From the NCBI RefSeq assembly GCF_016773205.1, contig NZ_JAETWB010000001.1, forward strand, positions 1,178,001 to 1,242,000: DNA of 64,000 nt, in the 5' to 3' direction. The notes beneath the pieces were generated by a model that was not told the DNA's origin, ran no database searches, and saw nothing but the letters and a program-made list of their open reading frames with translations. A program made the position numbers and the translations under genes. Source of the DNA: Belnapia arida (GTDB lineage: Bacteria; Pseudomonadota; Alphaproteobacteria; Acetobacterales; Acetobacteraceae). Shown here one piece after another: positions 24,490 through 33,723 of the stretch. How positions within the stretch are numbered: the stretch's first letter is position 1; every line of letters begins with the position of its first letter.

Positions 24490-25436
24490 GCGCCGCGATG
24501 GATGCGCCAGCTGGGCAACGCGCCGCCCTCATCGCCGATGCGCTGGCCGGCCTCACCGCCCCGCGCAAGACGCTGCCTTGCAAATGGCTCTACGACGCGG
24601 AAGGCTGCCGGCTTTTCGAAGCCATCACCCGCGTTCCGGAATACTATCCGACGCGAACCGAGGTCCGGATCCTGACCGAGGAGGCTGCCTCCATCGCCGA
24701 AGCAGTCGGGCCCGGCCGTGCCGTCGTCGAATTCGGGCCGGGCGACGGCGCCAAGGCGGCGCTGCTGCTCGCTGTCCTCAACCGGCCTGCCGCCTATGTC
24801 CCGGTCGACATCGCCCCGGAATGGCTGGAGGAGGCGGCAAGCCGGGTTGCCCTCGCGCGGCCTGGCTTGCCGGTGCTGCCGGTCGTGGCCGATTTTACCA
24901 TGCCTTTCGCCTTGCCGAAGCGGCTCGGCGCCGCGCCGCGGCTCGGCTTCTTCCCCGGCTCCACCATCGGCAATTTCGAGCCAGAGGGAGCCGTTGGCTT
25001 CCTTCGGCGGGCGCGGATGACGCTGGGGGCCGGGGCACGGCTGCTGCTCGGCGCCGATCTGGTGAAGGCGCCTGCCGTGCTGGAAGCCGCCTATGACGAC
25101 GCGGAGGGCGTCACGGCCGCCTTCGATCTCAACCTCCTGCACCGGCTGAACCGCGAGGCCGGTGCGGATTTCGACATCGGCGCCTTCCGTCATCGCGCCG
25201 TCTGGAACGCCGCGCTGGAGCGGATCGAGATGCATCTGGTTGCCGAGCGGGCGCAGACCGTCCGGCTCGCGGGCCGCACCATCCACTTTGCCGAGGGCGA
25301 GACCATCCATACCGAGAGCAGCCACAAATACCGCCCCGAGCGCCTCGCCGGCTTGGCCGCCTCGGCCGGCTGGCGCATAAGCCGCCACTGGACGGATGCG
25401 GAGGGGCTCTTCTCGGTATGGCTGCTGGACGCATAG
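24486..25436 (+). CDS. egtD: L-histidine N(alpha)-methyltransferase EgtD
   Basis: 316-residue SAM-dependent methyltransferase that trimethylates histidine to hercynine, the substrate of EgtB. The start is GTG 24486, overlapping the egtB stop; ATG 24498 is an alternative. Family motifs are all present: PCKWLYDAEGCRLFEAITR, PEYYPTRTEVRIL, VEFGPGDGAKAALLL (about 79-93), FFPGSTIGNFEPEGA, LLGADLVKAPAVLEAAYDD and HTESSHKYRPERL, which contacts histidine. No egtC or egtE is adjacent, so later steps must be encoded elsewhere. Its 3' end overlaps the phosphodiesterase gene by 19 nt. Confidence 0.95.
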   Translation: MSAAMDAPAGQRAALIADALAGLTAPRKTLPCKWLYDAEGCRLFEAITRVPEYYPTRTEVRILTEEAASIAEAVGPGRAVVEFGPGDGAKAALLLAVLNRPAAYVPVDIAPEWLEEAASRVALARPGLPVLPVVADFTMPFALPKRLGAAPRLGFFPGSTIGNFEPEGAVGFLRRARMTLGAGARLLLGADLVKAPAVLEAAYDDAEGVTAAFDLNLLHRLNREAGADFDIGAFRHRAVWNAALERIEMHLVAERAQTVRLAGRTIHFAEGETIHTESSHKYRPERLAGLAASAGWRISRHWTDAEGLFSVWLLDA

Positions 25437-26164
25437 GAACCCAGATCGCCAGCCATCGTGGCGGGGCGATCCTCTGGCCGGAGAACAGCCTGCTCGCCTT
25501 CCGCCGGGCCCTTGCCCTGCCGGCGGAGCAACTCGAGATCGACGTCCATCTCACCGCCGATGGCGAGGTCGCCGTTATCCATGACGCCACGCTCGACCGC
25601 ACCACCGACGGTACCGGACCGGTTCGTGTCCAGTCCATGGCGGCGCTGCGCCGGCTGAGGCTCAAGGGCACGGACGGAGAGGGGGTGCCGGGCCTTGCCG
25701 AGGTCGTGGCTTTGGTGCGGGAGGCGGGGCGCATCCTCCGCCTCGAGATCAAGGCGGATGGCACGGGCCATCCCTATCCCGGACTCGTGCCGGCCTGCCT
25801 CGCGGTGCTCGATGCCGCCGGGATGCGCGACCGCACCGTGCTGATGAGCTTCGAGCCGATGACCGTGGCTGCCGCGGCCGCCGCTGGCGGCTTCCAGCGG
25901 CGCGTGCTGTTGATGGGCAGTCGGCCCTGGCACGGCATGGGGCCTGAGGGCGCGATCGCCCTCGCCCGCGCCTGCCATGCGGACGAGTTCGGCCTCACCA
26001 TCGCCGACTGGGACGCGGCCTCGGTCGCCGCGTTCCGCGCTGCCGGGCTCGGGGTCAGCGCCTGGGGCACGAATGACGAGGCAAGCATACGGTGCGGCTT
26101 CGCGCTCGGGATGGATGCCATTGCCACGGACGATCCGTCGCTCGCGCTCCGGCTGCGAGGCTGA
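25418..26164 (+). CDS. Glycerophosphodiester phosphodiesterase
   Basis: 248-residue GDPD-family TIM barrel that hydrolyses glycerophosphodiesters to glycerol 3-phosphate and an alcohol. The catalytic SHRGG (residues 12-16), PENS, and LEIDVHLTADGEVAVIHDATLDRTTDG (metal-binding Glu and Asp, general-acid His) are intact. There is no signal peptide, so it should act in the cytoplasm on deacylated phospholipid. ATG 25418 lies inside the end of egtD, which indicates co-translation. Confidence 0.93.
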   Translation: MAAGRIGTQIASHRGGAILWPENSLLAFRRALALPAEQLEIDVHLTADGEVAVIHDATLDRTTDGTGPVRVQSMAALRRLRLKGTDGEGVPGLAEVVALVREAGRILRLEIKADGTGHPYPGLVPACLAVLDAAGMRDRTVLMSFEPMTVAAAAAAGGFQRRVLLMGSRPWHGMGPEGAIALARACHADEFGLTIADWDAASVAAFRAAGLGVSAWGTNDEASIRCGFALGMDAIATDDPSLALRLRG

Positions 26165-26291
26165 TCGGGTAGCTGATAACGCGATCGGAACGGGCCGAAA
26201 GCCGCAGCCTCCCTTGCATCCGGCGCGCGGCGCGGCCATACCTAGCCGCAACGACGGCGCCATCAGGGACGCAACGGGGAGAACGATCCGG

Positions 26292-27060
26292 GTGACAGAT
26301 TCCATCCTGGAAACCGAGGGGCTGACGAAGGAATTCCGGGGGTTCGTCGCCGTCAACGGCGTATCCCTGAAGGTCAGGCGCGGCAGCATCCATGGCCTGA
26401 TCGGGCCGAACGGTGCCGGCAAGACCACCTGCTTCAACCTTCTGACCAAATTCCTCCAGCCGACCCGCGGGACGATCCGCTACGACGGCCGCGACATCAC
26501 AGGCATGAAGCCCGCCGAGGTGGCGCGCCTCGGCCTGGTGCGGAGCTTCCAGATCTCGGCCGTCTTCCCGCATCTCTCGGTGCTGGAGAATGTGCGGGTG
26601 GCGCTGCAGCGGCAGCGCGGCGGCAGCTTCGACTTCTGGCGCTCCGAGGGGCTGCTGCGGCAGTTCGACGACCGAGCCATGGCGCTGCTCGAGGATGTCG
26701 GCCTCACCGGCTATGCCCGGCTGCAGGCGGGCGAGCTGCCCTATGGCCGCAAGCGTGCGCTCGAGATCGCGACGACGATGGCCATGGACCCGGCGATGAT
26801 GCTGCTCGACGAGCCGACCGCCGGCATGGCGCATGAGGATGTGGACCGCATCGTAGCGCTGGTGAAGCGAGTCGCGGCCGGCCGCACCGTGCTGCTGGTC
26901 GAGCACAACCTGAAGGTCGTCTCCGGCCTGTGCGACCGCATCACCGTCCTCGCCCGCGGCAGCGTCCTCGCCGAGGGCGACTATGGCGAGGTGTCGCGCA
27001 ATCCCGACGTTATCGCCGCCTATCTCGGAACCGAAGCTTCCCCGGAAGGAGCGATGGCCC

Positions 27061-27068
<8 letters not shown>
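26292..27068 (+). CDS. livG: Branched-chain amino acid-type ABC transporter ATPase LivG
   Basis: 258-residue ABC ATPase starting at GTG 26292 after ACGGGGAGAACG. Walker A GPNGAGKTT is at about residues 37-45. The Q-loop region (LVRSFQISAVFPHLSVLENV) is typical of LivG. The signature is degenerate (GELPYGRKRALEIAT), as usual for LivG, and Walker B MLLDEPTAGMAHED and the VEHNL H-loop are intact. It is the first gene of a ten-gene-length transport operon and overlaps livF by 8 nt. A 127-nt gap upstream is the likely promoter region. Confidence 0.93.
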
Positions 27069-27801
<733 letters not shown>

Positions 27802-27826
27802 TTTCGCTTCCAGGAGCCCGACCATC

Positions 27827-29050
27827 ATGTCGCTTGATCGCCGCAGCCTGCTGACCGGCGCCGCCGTTGCCCCCTTCGCCCTTGCGCGGGCGGGCCACGC
27901 CCAAGGGACGCCGACGCTGAAGATCGGCGTGCTGAACGACCAGTCCGGCGTCTACCGCGACATCTCCGGCCCGACCTCGGTTGCCTGCGTCCGCCAGGCG
28001 ATCCAGGATTTCGGCAGCCGCGGCTTCAATGTCGAGGTCGTCGTCGGCGACCACCAGAACAAGCCCGATGTCGGCAGCAACATCGCACGGCAATGGATGG
28101 ACCGCGACGGCGTCGACGTCATCGTCGACGTGCCGAACAGCGCGGTCGGTCTCGCGGTCGCCGGCGTGGTGCGGGAGAAGAACAAGGTCTACCTCAACTC
28201 GACCTCGGCGACGGCGGACCTGACCGGCGCGCAATGCTCGCCGAACACCGTCCACTGGACCTACGACACCTACATGCTGGCCAAGTCCACCGGCGGCGCC
28301 ATGGTGAAGGCGGGCGGCGACACTTGGTTCTTCCTCACGGCCGACTATGCCTTCGGTCATGCGCTGGAGCGGGACACCACCAACTTCGTCAAGTCGGCGG
28401 GCGGCCGCGTCGTCGGCGGCGTGCGGCACCCGCTGAGCAACACCGATTACTCCTCCTTCCTGGTGCAGGCGCAATCCTCGCGCGCCAAGGTCATCGGGTT
28501 GGCCAATGCGGGGACGGATACCGTCAACACGGTGAAGCAGGCGGCCGAGTTCGGCATCACCCGGCGCGGCACCAAGATCGCCGTGCTGCTGATGTTCCTG
28601 AACGACGTGCATGCGCTCGGCCTGCAGGCGGCGCAGGGGCTGGTGCTGACCGAGACCTTCTACTGGGACCTCAACGACCGCACCCGCGCCTTCACCAACC
28701 GGGTGAAGCCGCATCTGGCGGGGTCGATGCCCGCCATGTCGCATGCCGGCTGCTACAGCGCGGTGCTGCATTACCTGAAGACCGCGGCCGATATGAGCGC
28801 GGCGCAGGCGAAGCAGGACGGCGCAGGGACCGTCACCCGGATGAAGGCGATGCCGACGGATGACGACTGCTTCGGCGCAGGCCGCATCCGCGAGGACGGG
28901 CGCAAGCTGCATCCGGCTCATCTCTTCGAGGTGAAGGCGCCGGGCGAGAGCAAGGGCGCCTGGGACTACTACAAGCTGCTGCAGACGACGCCGGCGGAGG
29001 AGGCCTTCCGCCCGGTCAACGAGGGCAGCTGCCCGCTCGTCCGCAGCTAG
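27827..29050 (+). CDS. HAAT-family ABC substrate-binding protein, copy 1 of 4
   Basis: 407-residue periplasmic ligand-binding protein (Peripla_BP_6/LivJ-like) from ATG 27827. The N-terminus LDRRSLLTGAAVAPFALA with AQG cleavage region looks like a Tat-type or long Sec signal. The mature part opens with LKIGVLNDQSGVYRDISGP and contains VVGDHQNKPDVGSNIARQW, NSTSATADLTGAQC in the ligand pocket, FYWDLNDRTRAF and the family ending CPLVRS. Copies 1-3 are very similar by eye. A stable hairpin follows the stop before copy 2. The ligand is unknown and need not be a branched-chain amino acid. Confidence 0.92.
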   Translation: MSLDRRSLLTGAAVAPFALARAGHAQGTPTLKIGVLNDQSGVYRDISGPTSVACVRQAIQDFGSRGFNVEVVVGDHQNKPDVGSNIARQWMDRDGVDVIVDVPNSAVGLAVAGVVREKNKVYLNSTSATADLTGAQCSPNTVHWTYDTYMLAKSTGGAMVKAGGDTWFFLTADYAFGHALERDTTNFVKSAGGRVVGGVRHPLSNTDYSSFLVQAQSSRAKVIGLANAGTDTVNTVKQAAEFGITRRGTKIAVLLMFLNDVHALGLQAAQGLVLTETFYWDLNDRTRAFTNRVKPHLAGSMPAMSHAGCYSAVLHYLKTAADMSAAQAKQDGAGTVTRMKAMPTDDDCFGAGRIREDGRKLHPAHLFEVKAPGESKGAWDYYKLLQTTPAEEAFRPVNEGSCPLVRS

Positions 29051-29068
29051 GACAAGGACCATGGGAGA

Positions 29069-29091
29069 CCGGGCGGCGATGCATCGCCCGG
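29069..29091 (+). promoter_or_regulatory. Intercistronic hairpin after binding protein copy 1
   Basis: CCGGGCG and CGCCCGG arms (7 bp) with a 9-nt loop lie 18 nt after the copy 1 stop and upstream of the copy 2 ribosome site. Such hairpins commonly stabilise the upstream binding protein mRNA or reduce read-through; there is no T-tract. Confidence 0.4.
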
Positions 29092-29113
29092 CCCCGCCAG
29101 CAGGGAGACGGAC

Positions 29114-30343
29114 ATGACGATCACGAGGAGAGGGCTGCTCGCAACCGGCGCCATGGCCGCCGCGGCGACATCGCTGCCGCGGTTGGCGCGCGCCCAGGCG
29201 GCGAATACCATCCGGATCGGCGTGTTGAACGACATGTCCGGCACCTACAAGGACAATACCGGCCCCGGCTCCGTCGCCTGCGCGCAGCAGGCGATCGCCG
29301 AATTCGGCCAGCAGGGCTTCAATGTCGAGCTGATCTTCGCCGACCACCAGAACAAGCCGGATGTCGGGGTGAACCTGGCACGGCAGTGGTACGACCAGGG
29401 CGTCGACATGATCCTCGACGTGCCGACCAGCTCGGTCGGCCTCGCGGTGAACAACGTCGCCCGCGAAAAGAACAAAGTGAACATCAACTGCGGCTCGGCG
29501 ACCTCGGACCTCACCGGGGCGCAATGCGCGCCGACCATGGTCCATTGGTCCTACGACACCTACATGCTGTCGAAGTCGACCGGCGGTGCCATGGTGAAGG
29601 CGGGCGGCGATACCTGGTTCTTCATCACGGCCGACTACGCCTTCGGCCATGCGCTTGAGCGGGACACCAGCAATTTCGTCAGGGCCTCGGGCGGCCGCGT
29701 TCTCGGCGCGGTGCGGACGCCTTTCCCTTCTACGACGGACTTCTCCTCCTTCCTCGTCCAGGCGCAGAGCTCGCGGGCCAAGGTGATCGGCTTCGCCAAT
29801 GCGGGGTCGGACACCATCAACTGCGTGAAGCAGGCAGCGGAGTTCGGCATCACCAAGCGCGGCACCAAGCTCGCGGCGATGCTGATGTTCATCACCGACG
29901 TGCATTCCATCGGCCTCGAGACGGGGCAGGGCTTGGTCTGCACCGAGAGCTTCTACTGGGACCTTAACGACCGCACCCGCGCCTTCACCCAGCGCGTGCT
30001 GCCGAAGATGCCCAACCTCTACCCCAACCAGATCCATGCCGGCTGCTACTCGGCGACGCTGCACTACCTGCGTGCGGTGCAGGCGATGGGCGTGGCGGCC
30101 GCCAAGGCCTCCGGCACCGAGGTGGTCAACCGGATGAAGGCGATGCCGACGGAGGACGATGCCTTCGGGGCAGGGTCCATCCGCGCCGACGGGCGGAAGA
30201 TCTGCCCCTCCTACCTGCTCGAGGTGAAGTCTCCGGCGGAATCGAAGCGCCCCTGGGACTACTACAAGGTCCTGCAATCCACCCCGGCCGGCGAGGCCTT
30301 CCGCCCGTTGAACGAAGGCGGCTGCCCGCTGGTGCGTAGCTGA
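29114..30343 (+). CDS. HAAT-family ABC substrate-binding protein, copy 2 of 4
   Basis: 409-residue paralogue of the preceding gene. A twin-arginine-like start (TRRGLLATGAMAAAATSLPRLARAQA) is followed by IRIGVLNDMSGTYKDNTGPG. The pocket segment reads NCGSATSDLTGAQC, FITADYAFGHALERDT is conserved, and the end is GGCPLVRS. AGGGAGACGGAC supplies the ribosome site. Differences from copy 1 are concentrated in the first pocket loop and in the segment before HAGCYSA, consistent with a changed ligand preference within a common fold. Confidence 0.92.
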   Translation: MTITRRGLLATGAMAAAATSLPRLARAQAANTIRIGVLNDMSGTYKDNTGPGSVACAQQAIAEFGQQGFNVELIFADHQNKPDVGVNLARQWYDQGVDMILDVPTSSVGLAVNNVAREKNKVNINCGSATSDLTGAQCAPTMVHWSYDTYMLSKSTGGAMVKAGGDTWFFITADYAFGHALERDTSNFVRASGGRVLGAVRTPFPSTTDFSSFLVQAQSSRAKVIGFANAGSDTINCVKQAAEFGITKRGTKLAAMLMFITDVHSIGLETGQGLVCTESFYWDLNDRTRAFTQRVLPKMPNLYPNQIHAGCYSATLHYLRAVQAMGVAAAKASGTEVVNRMKAMPTEDDAFGAGSIRADGRKICPSYLLEVKSPAESKRPWDYYKVLQSTPAGEAFRPLNEGGCPLVRS

Positions 30344-30363
30344 CAAGGAAGCGAGAGAAAGCG

Positions 30364-31593
30364 ATGACCCCGACCCGCCGCAGCCTGCTGACCGCCACGG
30401 TCGGCGCCACGCTGATGCCCGCCCTGCCGCGCCTCGGCCGGGCGCAGGCCGCCAACACCATCCGCATCGGCGTACTGAACGACCAGTCGGGCGTCTACCG
30501 CGACATCTCCGGCCCCTACGGCATCGAATGCACGAAGCAGGCGGTGCAGGAATTCGGCGACAAGGGCTTCGCCGTCGAGGTGATCTCCGCCGACCACCAG
30601 AACAAGCCCGATGTCGGCGCCAATATCGCTCGGCAGTGGTACGACCAGGGCGTCGACCTCATCATCGACGTGCCGACCTCCTCGGTCGGGCTCGCGGTCA
30701 ACAACGTCGCTCGCGAGAAGAACAAGGCCTATATCAACACCGGCTCGGCGACCTCCGACCTCACCGGCGCCCAGTGCAGCCCGAACACGGTGCACTGGAT
30801 GTACGACACCTACATGCTGGCGAAGTCGACCGGCGGCGCGATGGTGAAGGCGGGCGGCGACAGCTGGTTCTTCATCACCGCCGACTACGCCTTCGGCCAT
30901 GCGCTGGAGCGGGATACGACGAATTTCGTCAGGGCCGCCGGCGGCAAGGTGAATGGCAGCGTCAAGTACCCGTTCCCGGCGACCTCGGACTTCTCCTCCT
31001 TCCTCGTCCAGGCCCAGGCCTCGCGGGCCAAGGTCATCGGCCTCGCCAATGCCGGCGCGGACACGGTGAACAGCATCAAGCAGGCGGCCGAGTTCGGCAT
31101 CACCCGGCGCGGGGTGAAGCTGGCGGCGCTGCTGATGTTCCTGCCCGACGTGCATGCGATCGGCCTGCAGACGGCGCAGGGGCTGGTGCTGACCGAGAGC
31201 TTCTACTGGGACCTCAACGACCGCACCCGTGCGGTGACGGAGCGGCTGCGCCCGCGCCTCCGCGATGTGAAGCCGAACATGGCCTCCATCGCCAACTACT
31301 CCTGTACGCTGCACTACCTCAAGGCGGTGGCCGATATGGGCGTCGCCGCGTCCAAGGCCTCGGGCGTTGATGTCGTCAACCGGATGAAGGCGATGCCTTG
31401 CGACGACGACGCCTTCGGCCCGGGCAGCATCCGCGCGGATGGGCGCAAGCTCTGCCCCTCCTACCTGTTCGAGGTGAAGTCGCCGGCCGAGAGCAAGGCG
31501 CCGTGGGACTACTACAAGCTGCTCCAGACCACCCCGGCCGAGGAAGCCTTCCGCCCGATGAACGAGGGTGGTTGCTCCCTCGTGCGGAGCTAA
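30364..31593 (+). CDS. HAAT-family ABC substrate-binding protein, copy 3 of 4
   Basis: 409-residue paralogue, 20 nt downstream of copy 2 with AAGGAAGCGAGAGAAAG as ribosome site. Its signal region TRRSLLTATVGATLMPALPR precedes AQAANTIRIGVLNDQSG. The pocket segment is NTGSATSDLTGAQC, and FYWDLNDRTRAV and GGCSLVRS close the protein. Long runs are identical to copies 1 and 2, which shows recent duplication in place. It ends 5 nt before copy 4. Confidence 0.92.
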   Translation: MTPTRRSLLTATVGATLMPALPRLGRAQAANTIRIGVLNDQSGVYRDISGPYGIECTKQAVQEFGDKGFAVEVISADHQNKPDVGANIARQWYDQGVDLIIDVPTSSVGLAVNNVAREKNKAYINTGSATSDLTGAQCSPNTVHWMYDTYMLAKSTGGAMVKAGGDSWFFITADYAFGHALERDTTNFVRAAGGKVNGSVKYPFPATSDFSSFLVQAQASRAKVIGLANAGADTVNSIKQAAEFGITRRGVKLAALLMFLPDVHAIGLQTAQGLVLTESFYWDLNDRTRAVTERLRPRLRDVKPNMASIANYSCTLHYLKAVADMGVAASKASGVDVVNRMKAMPCDDDAFGPGSIRADGRKLCPSYLFEVKSPAESKAPWDYYKLLQTTPAEEAFRPMNEGGCSLVRS

Positions 31594-31598
31594 GGGCG

Positions 31599-32822
31599 AT
31601 GCCGCTGCACCGCCGCGACGTGTTGCTGGCCGGCAGCGGCCTCGCCTTGGCCGGCGGCCGGGCGAGGGCGCAGGGGGGGGCCTTGCGCCTCGGCGTCCTC
31701 ACCGACATGTCCGGCCCCTACCGCGACCTGACGGGCCCCGGCAGCTTCGCCGGCGCCCGGCAGGCGGCGGAGGAGTTTTCGGCGGCGACCGGCATGGCGG
31801 TCGAGGTGATCGTCGGCGACCACCAGAACAAGCCGGATGTCGGCGCCAACATCGCCCGGCAGTGGTTCGACCGCGAGGGCGTCGAGGCGATCGTCGACCT
31901 GCCGAACAGCGCCGTGGCGCTGGCCGTCTCCGGCATCGCGCGGGAGAAGAACAAGGTGGTGCTCGGCTCGGGCGTCGGCTCCACCGTCTTCACCGGAGCG
32001 CAATGCAGTCCGAACAGCATCCAGTTCACTTACGACACCTACATGCTCGCCAAGGGCACCGGCGATGCGCTGGTGAAGCAGGGCGCCGATAGCTGGTTCT
32101 TCATCACGGCCGACTACGCCTTCGGCCATGCGCTGCAGGCCGATACCTCGCGCTTCGTCGAGGCGGCGGGCGGCAAGGTGCTCGGCGCCGCGCGCTACCC
32201 TTTCCCGGCGACGACGGATTTCTCCTCCTTCCTGCTCCAGGCGCAGTCCTCGCGCGCCAAGGTCATCGGCCTCGCCAATGCCGGGGCGGACCTCATCAAC
32301 TGCATCAAGCAGGCACGGGAATTCGGCCTGCTGCGGAGCGGGGTGAAGCTTGCCTGCCTGCTGATGACGGTCGTCGACAGCATCGCCCTCGGCCTGCCCG
32401 AGGCGCAGGGGCTGCTGATGACGGAGAGCTTCTACTGGGACCTCAACGACCGCACTCGCGCCTTCGCCGAGCGGGTGAAGGGCAAGCGGCAGGGCGCCGT
32501 GGTCCATGCTTCCTGCGCCGGCTGCTACGGCGTCACGCTGCATTACCTGAAGGCGGTGAAGGATCTTGGCCTGGAGCGCGCCCGCGCCTCGGGCCTCGAG
32601 GTCGTCAACCGCATGAAGGCGATGCCGACCGATGACGACGCCTTCGGGCCGGGGCGCATCCGCGAGGATGGACGCAAGCTGACGCCCGGCTATCTTTTCC
32701 AGGTGAAGTCCCCGGCCGAGAGCCGTGGCCCCTTCGACGTGCATAAACTGGTCGCCACCACCCCGGCCGAGGAGGCCGCCCGCCCGCTCGCCGAAGGCGG
32801 CTGCCCCTTCGTTCGAACTTAA
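31599..32822 (+). CDS. HAAT-family ABC substrate-binding protein, copy 4 of 4 (most diverged)
   Basis: 407-residue paralogue from ATG 31599; the frame is open upstream in copy 3. The signal region HRRDVLLAGSGLALAGGRARAQG is shorter. The scaffold motifs GDHQNKPDVGANIARQW, FITADYAFGHAL and FYWDLNDRTRAF are kept. The pocket loop that reads SATxDLTGAQC in copies 1-3 is GVGSTVFTGAQC here, so this protein most likely binds a different ligand. It sits 15 nt before livH, the position usual for the dedicated binding protein of the permease. Confidence 0.92.
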   Translation: MPLHRRDVLLAGSGLALAGGRARAQGGALRLGVLTDMSGPYRDLTGPGSFAGARQAAEEFSAATGMAVEVIVGDHQNKPDVGANIARQWFDREGVEAIVDLPNSAVALAVSGIAREKNKVVLGSGVGSTVFTGAQCSPNSIQFTYDTYMLAKGTGDALVKQGADSWFFITADYAFGHALQADTSRFVEAAGGKVLGAARYPFPATTDFSSFLLQAQSSRAKVIGLANAGADLINCIKQAREFGLLRSGVKLACLLMTVVDSIALGLPEAQGLLMTESFYWDLNDRTRAFAERVKGKRQGAVVHASCAGCYGVTLHYLKAVKDLGLERARASGLEVVNRMKAMPTDDDAFGPGRIREDGRKLTPGYLFQVKSPAESRGPFDVHKLVATTPAEEAARPLAEGGCPFVRT

Positions 32823-32837
32823 GGACTCCCACGCCGC

Positions 32838-33722
32838 ATGGAAGACATCTTCGGCATCCCCGCACCGCTGCTCTTCGGGCAGCTGCTGCTCGGCCTCATC
32901 AACGGCGCCTTCTATGCGATGATGTCGCTGGGGCTGGCGGTGATCTTCGGCCTGCTCAACATCATCAACTTCACCCATGGCGCGCAGTTCATGATGGGCG
33001 CCTTCGCCGCCTGGATGCTGCTCGAATGGGCCGGGCTGAACTACTGGTGGGCGCTGCTGCTGGTGCCCATCATCATCGGCTTCACCGGCGTGGTGCTGGA
33101 GCGGTTGATGATCAGCCGGCTCTACAAGCTCGACCACCTCTACGGCCTGCTGCTGACCTTCGGCCTCGGCCTCATCATCGAGGGCGTGTTCCGCAACCAG
33201 TTCGGCTCCTCCGGCTTGCCCTACCGCATCCCGCCCGAGCTTCAGGGCGCCTGGGACCTCGGCTTCATGTTCCTGCCGATCTATCGCGGCTGGGTGGTGA
33301 TCGCGGCCCTCATCCTTTGCCTTGCCACCTGGCTGCTGATCGAGAAGACGCGGCTTGGCGCCTATCTCCGCGCGGCGACCGAGAATGCGCCGCTGGTTCA
33401 GGCCTTCGGCGTCAACGTCCCCCGCATGGTGACGCTGACCTACGGCTTCGGCGTGGCGCTGGCGGCCATCGGCGGGGTGCTGGCGGCGCCGATCTATTCG
33501 GTGAACCCGCAGATGGGCACCAACCTGATCATCGTCGTCTTCGCCGTGGTGGTGATCGGGGGGATGGGCTCGATCCTCGGGTCCATCATCACCGGCTTCG
33601 GCCTCGGCATCGTCGAGGGGCTGACCAAGGTCTTCTACCCGGAGGCCTCGGCAACCGTCATCTTCGTCATCATGGCGATCGTGCTGCTGGCACGGCCCGC
33701 CGGCCTGTTCGGGAGGGCCTGA
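32838..33722 (+). CDS. livH: Branched-chain amino acid-type ABC permease LivH
   Basis: 294-residue inner-membrane permease with about eight hydrophobic spans. It shows the LivH start LLLGLINGAFYAMMSLGLAVIFGLLNIINFTHG, the ERLMISRLYK segment, and the long cytoplasmic loop with TRLGAYLRAATENAPLVQAFG that contacts the ATPases. VVIGGMGSILGSIITGFGLG is also typical. It is separated from livM by 1 nt. Confidence 0.93.
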   Translation: MEDIFGIPAPLLFGQLLLGLINGAFYAMMSLGLAVIFGLLNIINFTHGAQFMMGAFAAWMLLEWAGLNYWWALLLVPIIIGFTGVVLERLMISRLYKLDHLYGLLLTFGLGLIIEGVFRNQFGSSGLPYRIPPELQGAWDLGFMFLPIYRGWVVIAALILCLATWLLIEKTRLGAYLRAATENAPLVQAFGVNVPRMVTLTYGFGVALAAIGGVLAAPIYSVNPQMGTNLIIVVFAVVVIGGMGSILGSIITGFGLGIVEGLTKVFYPEASATVIFVIMAIVLLARPAGLFGRA

Positions 33723-33723
33723 C

